DNA from: Paracoccus nototheniae
GTDB lineage: Bacteria; Pseudomonadota; Alphaproteobacteria; Rhodobacterales; Rhodobacteraceae
NCBI RefSeq assembly: GCF_004335005.1
Contig: NZ_RQRT01000001.1
Coordinates: forward strand, 147,323-211,322
DNA length: 64,000 bases
Reading direction: 5' to 3'
How positions within the stretch are numbered: the stretch's first letter is position 1; each line of letters opens with the position of its first letter. The notes beneath the pieces are model-generated. The model ran no database searches, was not told where the DNA came from, and was given only the letters and a program-made list of their open reading frames with translations. Below are positions 52,765 to 60,414 of this stretch, piece by piece. Made by a program: the position numbers and the translations under genes.

Positions 52765-54228
52765 TTATCGCATTACGAAAGGGTCGGGGATCGGATCGTC
52801 CGAGATCCGCAGCCAGACCGTCTTGATCGTCGTGAAATCCAGCGCCGCGGCCAGCCCGCCCTCGCGTCCATGGCCCGACAGACCATGCCCGCCAAAGGGC
52901 GCCATGGGCGACACCGCGCGATAGGTGTTGACCCACACCACCCCCGCCCGCAGCCCCCGGATCATCCGGTGCGCGCGGGTCAGGCTGCGGGTGAAGACGC
53001 CCGAGGCAAGGCCGTAGGGCGTGTCATTGGCCAGATGCAGGGCCTGATCCTCGGTCTCGAACGTCAGGACCGACAGGACCGGACCGAACAGTTCCTGCGT
53101 CACGCAGGGCGCGTCGGGGGCGTTGCTGCAATCGAGGATGGTCGGCGGATAAAAGAACCCCGGCCCCTCGGGCACCACGCCGCCGGTCAAAAGGACTGCG
53201 CCCGCCGCGATGCTGTCCTGCACGATCCGGTCGATCCGGTCGCGCTGGCGGGCGGTGCAGAGCGGCCCGATCTCGGTCGTCATGTCGCCGGGCGGGCCAA
53301 GAACGGCAGCCTCTGCCTTGGCGACCAGCCGCGCCAGCAACGCATCGCGCACGCCCGCCTGCACCAGCAGACGCGATCCGGCAACGCAGCTTTGCCCCGT
53401 GGCCGCAAAGATCCCTGCGACCTGAGCGTTCGCGGCACTGTCCAGATCGGCGTCGTCAAAAACGATAAAGGGCGATTTGCCACCCAGCTCCAGCGAGGTC
53501 CGCGACAGATTTTCGGCCGAGGCGCGGAGGATATGGCGCGCGGTGTCCGGACCGCCTGTGAAAGCGATATGGGCAACCAAAGGATGGCTGGTCAGCGCCC
53601 GGCCCGCATCCGGCCCGCCGGTCACGATGTTCACCACGCCCGGCGGAAACCCCGCCTGATCGACCAGGCGGGCGAATTCCAGCAGCGGCGCCGGGCCATC
53701 CTCGCTGGCTTTCAGAACCACGGTGCAGCCCGCCGCCAGCGCTGGCCCCAGCTTGACCGCCGACAAAAACAGCTGGCTGTTCCACGGCACGATGGCCGCG
53801 ACCACGCCGACGGGTTCGCGCCTCAGCCAGACCTCCATGTCGGGCTTGTCGATGGGCAGATGCGCGCCCTCGATCTTGTCGGCGAGGCCCGCGTAATAGC
53901 GGTAATAGTCGGCGACATAGGCGATCTGGGCGCTGGTCTCGCGGATGATCTTGCCGGTGTCGCGGGTCTCCAGCGCGGCCAGATCGGGGGCGGCCCCGGC
54001 GATCAGATCGGCCAGCCGTGACAGCAGCCTGCCCCGCGACGTGGCGGTCAGCCCGGCCCATGCGGGGGCGCGAAAGGCCCGGTCGGCGGCGCGCACGGCG
54101 CGGTCGATGTCACCGGCATCCGCATCGGGCATGACCGCCCAAGGGGTGCCGGTCGCCGGGTCGATGCTGTCAAAGCGGCGCGCGCCATCCGCAAACTGCC
54201 CGTCGATATAATGCTGAAACCGCTGCAT
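52765..54228 (-). CDS. Aldehyde dehydrogenase of the LLM/ABC operon
   Basis: This 487-aa ALDH starts MQRFQHYIDGQFADGARR. The catalytic Glu is in SLELGGKSPF and the nucleophile Cys in ATGQSCVAGSRLL. NAD-site segments VVAAIVPWNSQLF and AFTGGPDTARHI are present, and TQELFGPVLSVL closes the active site. It resembles betaine-aldehyde and gamma-aminobutyraldehyde-type enzymes. Its start overlaps the LLM oxidoreductase stop by one base (TGATG). It probably oxidises an aldehyde released by the upstream monooxygenase and hydrolase steps. Confidence 0.88.
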   Translation of the reverse strand: MQRFQHYIDGQFADGARRFDSIDPATGTPWAVMPDADAGDIDRAVRAADRAFRAPAWAGLTATSRGRLLSRLADLIAGAAPDLAALETRDTGKIIRETSAQIAYVADYYRYYAGLADKIEGAHLPIDKPDMEVWLRREPVGVVAAIVPWNSQLFLSAVKLGPALAAGCTVVLKASEDGPAPLLEFARLVDQAGFPPGVVNIVTGGPDAGRALTSHPLVAHIAFTGGPDTARHILRASAENLSRTSLELGGKSPFIVFDDADLDSAANAQVAGIFAATGQSCVAGSRLLVQAGVRDALLARLVAKAEAAVLGPPGDMTTEIGPLCTARQRDRIDRIVQDSIAAGAVLLTGGVVPEGPGFFYPPTILDCSNAPDAPCVTQELFGPVLSVLTFETEDQALHLANDTPYGLASGVFTRSLTRAHRMIRGLRAGVVWVNTYRAVSPMAPFGGHGLSGHGREGGLAAALDFTTIKTVWLRISDDPIPDPFVMR

Positions 54229-55265
54229 CACGCGAATGCCGGCATGACATCGCGGATGAACCGTTCCAGCGAGGCGCGCTTGCGCGCGAAACTCATCCCG
54301 CTGTCGATCCACAGGCTGAATTCGTCATATCCAAGCGCCTCGTAGGACCGGATGCGCTCGATCACCTCGGGGGCCTCGCCGATGATCTGGTTGCGGCGCA
54401 TCATCTGGGGCGACAGAAAGCTGTTGGCGGCAACCTCGGCGGGCGAGATCGGATCGATCAGGCCCATGCTGACGGGGCGTTCGTTTTTGAACCACGCGCC
54501 GAAATAGTTGTAAAACAGGTTCACCTCTTCGGCGCCCTGTTGGGCATCGGCCTCGCTGTCGGCCACATAGGTGTGGCGCAGCACCATGATTTTCGGGCGC
54601 GGAATCTCGGGGAATTTCGCGCAGGCCGCGTCAAAGCTGGCCATCAGGTTCACCACCTCTTCATCGCCCTGATGCAGGGGCGTGACCTGCACGTTGCAGC
54701 CATGGCTGACCGCGAATTCATGGCTGTTGGGATCGCGGGCGGCGACCCAGATCGGCGGATGCGGCTGCTGGACGGGCAGCGGGGATGACGTGGTGGCCGG
54801 GAACTGCCAGAATTCCCCGTCATGGGCGTAATCGCCCGCCCACAGCTTTTGCACCGCCGGGATCAGTTCGCGCATCCGCGCCCCCGCCCCCCAGGCATCG
54901 AGACCCGGCACCATGCGCTGATATTCGTACATGTACGCGCCGCGCGCGATGCCCAGATCCAGCCGCCCCTGGGTCAGAAGATCGGTCATCGCCGCCTCTC
55001 CGGCCAGACGGATCGGGTGCCAGAAGGGCGCGATGACGGTGCCGGTGCCAAGGCGGACATTCTTGGTACGCCGGGCGATGTCGATTAAATTCAGAAACGG
55101 GTTCGGCGCGATGGTGAAATTCATGCCGTGATGCTCGCCCGTCCAGATGGCGTGCATCCCGCCCTCGTCGGCGATGCGGCACAGCTCCAGCATGTCCTCA
55201 TACAGCTGGCGCTGATCCTCGCTGGCCGACACCCGCTCCATATGGACGAAAAGAGAGAATTTCAT
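54228..55265 (-). CDS. LLM class flavin-dependent monooxygenase
   Basis: This 345-aa bacterial-luciferase-like enzyme uses reduced FMN and O2. Family markers are the HAIWTGEHHGMNF active-site segment near residue 38, RLGTGTVIAPFWHPIRLAGE, and GRLDLGIARGAY. It needs a flavin reductase, which is present as a domain of the protein encoded just upstream (the stop of that gene overlaps this start, ATGA). RutA, SsuD and nitrilotriacetate monooxygenase are relatives with different substrates; the substrate here is unknown. Confidence 0.9.
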   Translation of the reverse strand: MKFSLFVHMERVSASEDQRQLYEDMLELCRIADEGGMHAIWTGEHHGMNFTIAPNPFLNLIDIARRTKNVRLGTGTVIAPFWHPIRLAGEAAMTDLLTQGRLDLGIARGAYMYEYQRMVPGLDAWGAGARMRELIPAVQKLWAGDYAHDGEFWQFPATTSSPLPVQQPHPPIWVAARDPNSHEFAVSHGCNVQVTPLHQGDEEVVNLMASFDAACAKFPEIPRPKIMVLRHTYVADSEADAQQGAEEVNLFYNYFGAWFKNERPVSMGLIDPISPAEVAANSFLSPQMMRRNQIIGEAPEVIERIRSYEALGYDEFSLWIDSGMSFARKRASLERFIRDVMPAFA

Positions 55266-57013
55266 GCCCTGTCCTTCTGTTTGCCGGTGGTGGCCTGCTT
55301 GCGGGTGACCTGTCCCTGCGCGTGCGATCCGAAATAGACGCCGTAATCGCCAAGCCGCACCTCGGCGACCAGCCGCCGCAGCATCGCGGCCGAGGCGGGA
55401 TCGGCGACGGCCTGCAAGCGGTCCTCGTCCAAGGGCACGAAGCTGCCCCGCAGGGCCGATGTGGTGGTGGTGGGGCAGCGAAAGGCGATGTGCTGGCGCC
55501 CCTCGGTTTCGCCCTCGTAGACGGCATAGATCTCGCCTGCCGCAGCGCCGGGGCTGGTCTGATCCAGCAAGGCCTGCAGCGCGGGTTGCAGGCCCTGACG
55601 GCCCACGCGGGTCTGCGGCAAGGACAGCCCGGCCTGCCCGTCATCGATCATCAGCACCGCACCCGCGCATTCGATGATCGCCTGAATCAGCACCTCGGGG
55701 CCTGCGGGCATCTGCGCCGATGTCGCGGCGGGGGTGATATAGGCGCCGCGATAATAGCCCAGACCCGGTTCCTTCGATGCGGCAAAGGCCTCGACCCGCC
55801 CGATCAGGATGGCATGATCGCCCGCCTCGACAACCTGCGCCATGGCGCAGTCGAACCAGGCCGAGACGCCCTCGATCACCGGGGCGCCGCAGGGGCCGGG
55901 CGCCCAGCCAATCGTGGCAAAGCGATCCTCGCCCGGGCGGGCGAAGGTGGCCGAGATGTCCTTTTGCGTCTCGGACAGGATATTGACGGCAAAGCCCGCA
56001 GCGGACTGAAAATGCGCAGAGTTGCGTGATGTGCGCGCGATCGACACCAGCACCATCGGCGGGTCCAGTGAGACGGAACTGAAGCTGTTGGCGGTAAAGC
56101 CCAAGGGTTTTCCGTCCCGGTCAAGGGTGGTGACGACCGTGACCCCGGTCATGAAACAGCCAAAGGCATCGCGCAGCGCGCGTGGATCAAGGGGCGGCGG
56201 CGCGTCATCCGCGGCGACCGGACGCTGCAGCCAATCCTTCAGCGCGTCGGTCACGATATAGGGGGCGGTCAGATTGACCATATGCCGGTGCCCCGCGACG
56301 ATCAGCGGCGTGGCTTGCGGGATTGCCCCGGCCATGTCGCGGCTCATCTGCGGGGTCGAGTTCTGGTCGCCCTCTCCGGTCAGGACCAGCGTGGGGCAGG
56401 CGATCTGCGACAACCGGTCGGCATAGGTGGCGTCGCCGGTGGCAAAGGCGCGATAGGCGGTGGCATAGCCCTGCGGATCGACGGCTTCCAGCCAGCCCGC
56501 CACCCGGTTGCGGATCGCCGGACCGCTGCGGCCGAACCAGCGCGACAGCGGGCCGGTGGCATCACCCCGCCCCTGCGCAATCTGATCGGCGCGGGCCAGA
56601 ACGGCGGCGCGCGCCTGCGGATCGCGCCGATGCACGGCATTCAGCAACGCCAGACGGCGGACCAGATCGGGGCGTTCGACCGCCAGCCCGGCAGCGACCA
56701 GCGCGCCCATCGAATGCCCCGCCAGATTGACCGGGCCAAGCGCCAGCGCCTCGATCAGCCGGGCGGCCCATGCGACAAAATCGGGCAGTTGCGCATCGGG
56801 GGGCAGCGGCGCGCTGCCGCCATGGCCCGGCATGTCCACCGCAACGACGCGGAAATGCTGTGACAGGGCGTCAATCTGGGGGGCCCAGGCCTCGGCCCGC
56901 ATGCCGACGCCGTGGATCAGCAGCACCGCATCGCGGCGTCCCGGTTCGCGCGGCCCGGCCTCGATCAGCCGGACCGGCGCGCCGTCACACAGCGGCAGGG
57001 TTCGAGGCGTCAT
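55262..57013 (-). CDS. Alpha/beta-hydrolase - flavin reductase - NUDIX-like fusion
   Basis: This 583-aa protein has three modules. Residues 1 to about 265 are an alpha/beta-hydrolase with Ser101 (AGHSMGA), Asp216 (TGEGDQNS) and His244 (GHRHMV). Residues 277-430 are an FMN-dependent flavin reductase (GFTANSFSSVSLDPPMVLVS, then GDHAILIGRVEAF). Residues about 440-560 look like a NUDIX fold (IIECAGAVLMIDDG, then LSLPQTRVG) without the catalytic Nudix box. The reductase would supply FMNH2 to the adjacent luciferase-like enzyme while the hydrolase handles a product. The start overlaps the preceding gene by 29 bp; AAGGA lies upstream. Confidence 0.85.
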   Translation of the reverse strand: MTPRTLPLCDGAPVRLIEAGPREPGRRDAVLLIHGVGMRAEAWAPQIDALSQHFRVVAVDMPGHGGSAPLPPDAQLPDFVAWAARLIEALALGPVNLAGHSMGALVAAGLAVERPDLVRRLALLNAVHRRDPQARAAVLARADQIAQGRGDATGPLSRWFGRSGPAIRNRVAGWLEAVDPQGYATAYRAFATGDATYADRLSQIACPTLVLTGEGDQNSTPQMSRDMAGAIPQATPLIVAGHRHMVNLTAPYIVTDALKDWLQRPVAADDAPPPLDPRALRDAFGCFMTGVTVVTTLDRDGKPLGFTANSFSSVSLDPPMVLVSIARTSRNSAHFQSAAGFAVNILSETQKDISATFARPGEDRFATIGWAPGPCGAPVIEGVSAWFDCAMAQVVEAGDHAILIGRVEAFAASKEPGLGYYRGAYITPAATSAQMPAGPEVLIQAIIECAGAVLMIDDGQAGLSLPQTRVGRQGLQPALQALLDQTSPGAAAGEIYAVYEGETEGRQHIAFRCPTTTTSALRGSFVPLDEDRLQAVADPASAAMLRRLVAEVRLGDYGVYFGSHAQGQVTRKQATTGKQKDRA

Positions 57014-57587
57014 GGCCCAGATCCTTCAGATCCTGATAGCGGTCGCCGATGCGGTGATGCGGACGCCCGCCGACCGATGCGCCAAGCGCCACGACGATCT
57101 CATCGGCGGCGGGAGCGTCTGGAATGGCGAACTGGATCGTCAGGTAATGCGACCGGCGTCCTTCGTCATTCTTGTCCATCAGCGGGATCATCACCGGGCA
57201 ATTGGCCGGGCCGCGCGTGTTGGTAAAAGCCAGATAGGATTTCGCGCCCACCGCCGTGCGGAAATGATTGCCAAACCGCAGCGTGTGGATCAGCGCGCTG
57301 GCATGTTCGATCTCTCCGTCCAGACCGACCACGGCGGCCTTGCCATAGGCCTCGACCGCTGCGCCGCCGCCTGCCGCGTCAAGGATCATCCCGGTCAGCA
57401 ATGCGCCCAGCTCGGGGGCGACATCGTGGATTTCGGGGCGCAGGTCGTCGACGAAACCCCGCCCGGCCCAGGGGTTCCGGACCACCGCCGCCGCCGTGAT
57501 CAGCCGCAGGGGCACGGGGGCGGCACGGCCCCCCTCGATCAGCGTCGTTTCGATGGTCAGCAAGGTCTTTCGGATTGCGGCGGCCAT
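56985..57587 (-). CDS. Amino acid synthesis (AA_synth, DUF1185) family protein
   Basis: This 200-aa protein starts MAAAIRKTLLTIETTLIEGG, followed by AAVVRNPWAGRGFVDDL, a central EAYGKAAVVGLDGEIEHASA and a C-terminal ADEIVVALGASVGGRPHHR. These are the conserved blocks of the PF06684 family (Bordetella BB2672 type), whose enzymatic role I do not know to be settled. Despite the family name, its place at the head of a catabolic operon argues for a degradative function, perhaps amide or ring hydrolysis; this is inference. The ATG at 57587 follows GAGGA. It overlaps the next gene by 29 bp. Confidence 0.82.
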   Translation of the reverse strand: MAAAIRKTLLTIETTLIEGGRAAPVPLRLITAAAVVRNPWAGRGFVDDLRPEIHDVAPELGALLTGMILDAAGGGAAVEAYGKAAVVGLDGEIEHASALIHTLRFGNHFRTAVGAKSYLAFTNTRGPANCPVMIPLMDKNDEGRRSHYLTIQFAIPDAPAADEIVVALGASVGGRPHHRIGDRYQDLKDLGHDASNPAAV

Positions 57588-57619
57588 GATCGTCCTCGTC
57601 TCGATTCGTTGCCTCAGCG

Positions 57620-57629
57620 TGGTATACCA
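57620..57629. promoter_or_regulatory. GntR-type operator palindrome
   Basis: TGGTATACCA is a perfect palindrome in the 100-bp gap between the catabolic operon and the GntR gene. A near copy, ATACCA, follows at once. The TGGT-N-ACCA form is typical of sites bound by FadR/FCD-type GntR proteins, so it is the likely shared operator. Confidence 0.6.
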
Positions 57630-57687
57630 ACATACCATCTGTCAATCATATCTTGCCGAGCGGCAGGCACCGGGCTAGATTGGCTGC

Positions 57688-58398
57688 ATGACAAACGATC
57701 ATCTTGCCGGTCTGCGCATCGACCATGTCCCGCAAACCCTGCGCGAAATCGCGGTCGGGCGGCTGCGCGGGGCCATCGTGTCGGGGCAACTGCCCTCGGG
57801 GTACCGGCTGGTGGAACGCACGCTGGTCGATCAGCTGGGCGTGTCGCGATCGGTGATCCGCGAGGCAATCCGCTATCTGGAGGCCGAGGGGCTGGTCGAA
57901 CTGGCGCCCCGCAGCGGCCCGGTCGTGGCGACGCTGGACTGGGACCGGGCGCGGCAGATCTATGACATCCGCCTGCGGCTGGAATCGGCGGCGGCGGCGG
58001 ATTGCGCGCGGCATCTGGACGGCGCCAGCGCCGTCGATCTGCGCGCCGCGCTGGCCCGGCTGGAACGCGCGCAAAGCGCCGCAGAGCCGCAGGAACTGAT
58101 CGACGCGACCACCCGGTTCTATCAGGTGATCTTCACCACCGCAGGCCATCATATCGCATGGGAGATCGTGCAGCGCCTGAACGGCCGCATCTCGCGCCTG
58201 CGGGCGCTGACGCTGGCCTCGAAAGAGCGTCACGTTTCCGGACAGGCCCGGATCAGGCGGATCGCCGAGGCGATTCTGGCGCGCGATGCCGCAGGCGCCG
58301 CCCGCGCGGTCGAGGATCACCTGACCGAGGCATCCGCCATCGCCAACCGCCTGCTGGCCGAGGAAATGCGCCTGACCGCCGGGGGCGCCGGGGCATGA
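57688..58398 (+). CDS. GntR family regulator with FCD ligand domain
   Basis: This 236-aa protein has a GntR winged helix at residues 15-80 (LREIAVGRLRGAIVSGQLPSG, then QLGVSRSVIREAIRYLEAEGLV). The all-helical FCD domain (about 95-225) carries the metal-binding pattern DIRLRLESAAA and the His in AGHHIAWEI. Such regulators repress catabolic operons until an organic-acid ligand binds. It is divergent from the eight-gene operon with a palindromic site between. Its stop overlaps the next gene by 4 bp. Confidence 0.9.
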   Translation: MTNDHLAGLRIDHVPQTLREIAVGRLRGAIVSGQLPSGYRLVERTLVDQLGVSRSVIREAIRYLEAEGLVELAPRSGPVVATLDWDRARQIYDIRLRLESAAAADCARHLDGASAVDLRAALARLERAQSAAEPQELIDATTRFYQVIFTTAGHHIAWEIVQRLNGRISRLRALTLASKERHVSGQARIRRIAEAILARDAAGAARAVEDHLTEASAIANRLLAEEMRLTAGGAGA

Positions 58399-58688
58399 GC
58401 GCTTATTGGATCGCCCATGTGACCGTCACCGACCCCGATGCCTATGCCGGGTATCAGGCGCTGGCGCCGTTGGCCTTTGCCCGTTTCGGCGCCGAATTTC
58501 TGGCGCGCGGCGGCACGTCCGAGGTGCTGGAAGGCCCGGTCTATGAACGCCATGTCATCATCCGCTTTCCCGATCTGGCCTCGGCCCAGGCCTGTTATCG
58601 CTCCGACGAATATCAGCGCGCCCGTCAGGTCCGCGCGGGGGCGGCCACCGCCTCGGTCACCATCGTGGATGGCATGCCGGGGGTCTAG
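58395..58688 (+). CDS. DUF1330 family protein
   Basis: This 97-aa protein has a dimeric alpha/beta-barrel fold. It starts MSAYWIAHVTVTDPDAYAGY and has the DUF1330 core EVLEGPVYERHVIIRFPD, then ACYRSDEYQRARQVR. Members are of unknown function. It is co-transcribed with the GntR regulator (ATGA overlap) and probably serves the same pathway, for example as a small isomerase or accessory protein; that is inference. Confidence 0.85.
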   Translation: MSAYWIAHVTVTDPDAYAGYQALAPLAFARFGAEFLARGGTSEVLEGPVYERHVIIRFPDLASAQACYRSDEYQRARQVRAGAATASVTIVDGMPGV

Positions 58689-58849
58689 GCGCCGCGCGGC
58701 CCCGTCCGGGGCCACCCGTGGTCCGGCATGGATGCCGCGCAACTTTTCGCCCTTTGCAGACCGCCGGTTGCCGGACTAGGCTTTGCCCCAAGCGCGCACA
58801 GAACGCACCCCATCCATCGCGGGGTGCTGCCCAACAGGAGCTGCCATCC

Positions 58850-59290
58850 ATGCCCGTCACGATCCGTCCCCTGTCCCCGCAAGACGAGACGGAGTGGAGG
58901 GCGTTGTGGACAGCCTATCTGGAATTTTACGACACATCGGTGCCGGAACAGGTCTATGCGACCACCTTTGCCCGATTGACCGACCCCGCGATCACCGACC
59001 GCTTCGCACTGATCGCCGAGGCGGACGGTCGGGCCGTCGGCCTTGTCCATGTGATCCGGCATCCGCATAACTGGCGGATCGAGGATGTTTTCTATCTTCA
59101 GGATCTTTATGTCGCGCCAGAGGCCCGGGGCACCGGGGCGGGGCGCGCCCTGATCGAGGCGGTTTACGCCGCAGCCGATGCCAATGGAACGCCGACCGTC
59201 TATTGGCTGACGCAGGAATTCAACGCACAGGCCCGACAACTGTATGATCGCGTCGCCCATGTGACGCCCTTCATCAAGTACCAACGCTGA
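58850..59290 (+). CDS. GNAT family N-acetyltransferase
   Basis: This 146-aa protein has the GNAT acetyl-CoA-binding motif with Arg/Gly in VAPEARGTGAGRALIEAV near residue 90, preceded by VFYLQDLYV. The C-terminal VYWLTQEFNAQARQLYDRV fits the YhbS/SpeG-like small-molecule acetyltransferases. The ATG at 58850 follows ACAGGAG; the upstream frame has no site. It stands as a single gene between DUF1330 and the SDR gene. The substrate is unknown. Confidence 0.88.
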   Translation: MPVTIRPLSPQDETEWRALWTAYLEFYDTSVPEQVYATTFARLTDPAITDRFALIAEADGRAVGLVHVIRHPHNWRIEDVFYLQDLYVAPEARGTGAGRALIEAVYAAADANGTPTVYWLTQEFNAQARQLYDRVAHVTPFIKYQR

Positions 59291-59574
59291 GGTCAGGGCA
59301 CCCCCTCGTTCTTGACGACAGCCGGATGACCGCTGCGGGGGCCGGTCACCCACAGGCCTGCCAGCCGGTCTTGCGCACTGGGTTACAATCCAGTCCGACG
59401 CTGGACCATCCCCGGCAGGCAGGATCAGCCCGGCGATGAGGCAGCCGGCATCCCGCAGACCGGCCCGCGCGACCATGATCCCCCTGATCCCGACGATTTC
59501 CATTGTGGCCGGTTCAGTTCGCTTTATCCTGTCCGCATTCCCCCCGATGATCCGGCTTTTGCAGGAGGACGCGC

Positions 59575-60306
59575 GTGACGAAAACCTGCCTGCTGACCGG
59601 TGCCAGCCGGGGCATCGGACATGCCACCGTCAAGGTTCTGCAAAGCGAGGGGTGGCGGGTGCTGACCGTGTCCCGTCAGCCGTTTTCCGAGGAATGCCGC
59701 TGGCCCATGGCGCGCGAAAGCCATATTCAGGCCGATCTGGCGGACCTGTCCTCGATCCCTGCGCTGGCCGCGGATGTGCGATCGCGCCTGCAGGGCGGGC
59801 AGCTGGCGGCGCTGGTCAACAATGCGGGCATCTCGCCCAAGGGCGAGGGCGGTGCACGTTTGGGCGTCTCGCAGACCGGGATCGATGTCTGGACGCAGGT
59901 GCTGAACGTCAATCTGGTGTCCATCGCGCTGCTGGTGCGCGAATTGCTGCCCGAACTGACGCGGGCCAAGGGCTCGATCGTCAATGTGACATCCATCGCC
60001 GGGTCACGGGTCCATCCGTTTGCGGGCACCGCCTATGCCGCGTCCAAGGCCGGGCTGGCAGCCCTGACGCGCGAGCTGGCGCATGAATTCGGGCCGCGCG
60101 GCATCCGCGCCAATGCCATCTCTCCGGGCGAGATCTCGACCGCGATCCTGTCGCCGGGGACTGAAGGGCTGGTCCAACGCGAGGTGCCGCTGCAGCGTCT
60201 TGGCACCGCCGAAGAGGTCGCCCGCACCATCCATTTCCTGTGCACCGATGCGGCCGCCTATATCAACGGCGCCGAAATCCATATCAATGGGGGCCAGCAC
60301 GTCTGA
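59575..60306 (+). CDS. SDR family oxidoreductase
   Basis: This 243-aa short-chain dehydrogenase starts at GTG 59575, with a strong GCAGGAGG a few bases upstream. The cofactor motif is TGASRGIG; Ser-Arg at the end of strand two (TVSRQPF) suggests NADP. VNNAGIS, Ser in VNVTSIAGS and YAASK complete the active site. It is followed after 108 bp by the aminotransferase gene, and the pair may interconvert an amine, ketone and alcohol. The substrate is unknown. Confidence 0.85.
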   Translation: MTKTCLLTGASRGIGHATVKVLQSEGWRVLTVSRQPFSEECRWPMARESHIQADLADLSSIPALAADVRSRLQGGQLAALVNNAGISPKGEGGARLGVSQTGIDVWTQVLNVNLVSIALLVRELLPELTRAKGSIVNVTSIAGSRVHPFAGTAYAASKAGLAALTRELAHEFGPRGIRANAISPGEISTAILSPGTEGLVQREVPLQRLGTAEEVARTIHFLCTDAAAYINGAEIHINGGQHV

Positions 60307-60414
60307 CCGCCCGCGCCGCAGCGCACCGGTTCCTTGCCTTGCCATTCCCGCAGGCACCCGACCGATCCCGCAAAGGCCGGGACGCGGGTGCGCACCAACC
60401 GACAGGACGCTTTG

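Noticed and set aside
59377..59394. ACTGG-GTTACAAT-CCAGT stem resembling a tRNA T-arm
   Set aside because: No acceptor stem, anticodon arm or CCA end can be built around it; it is a chance hairpin in a 284-bp gap.
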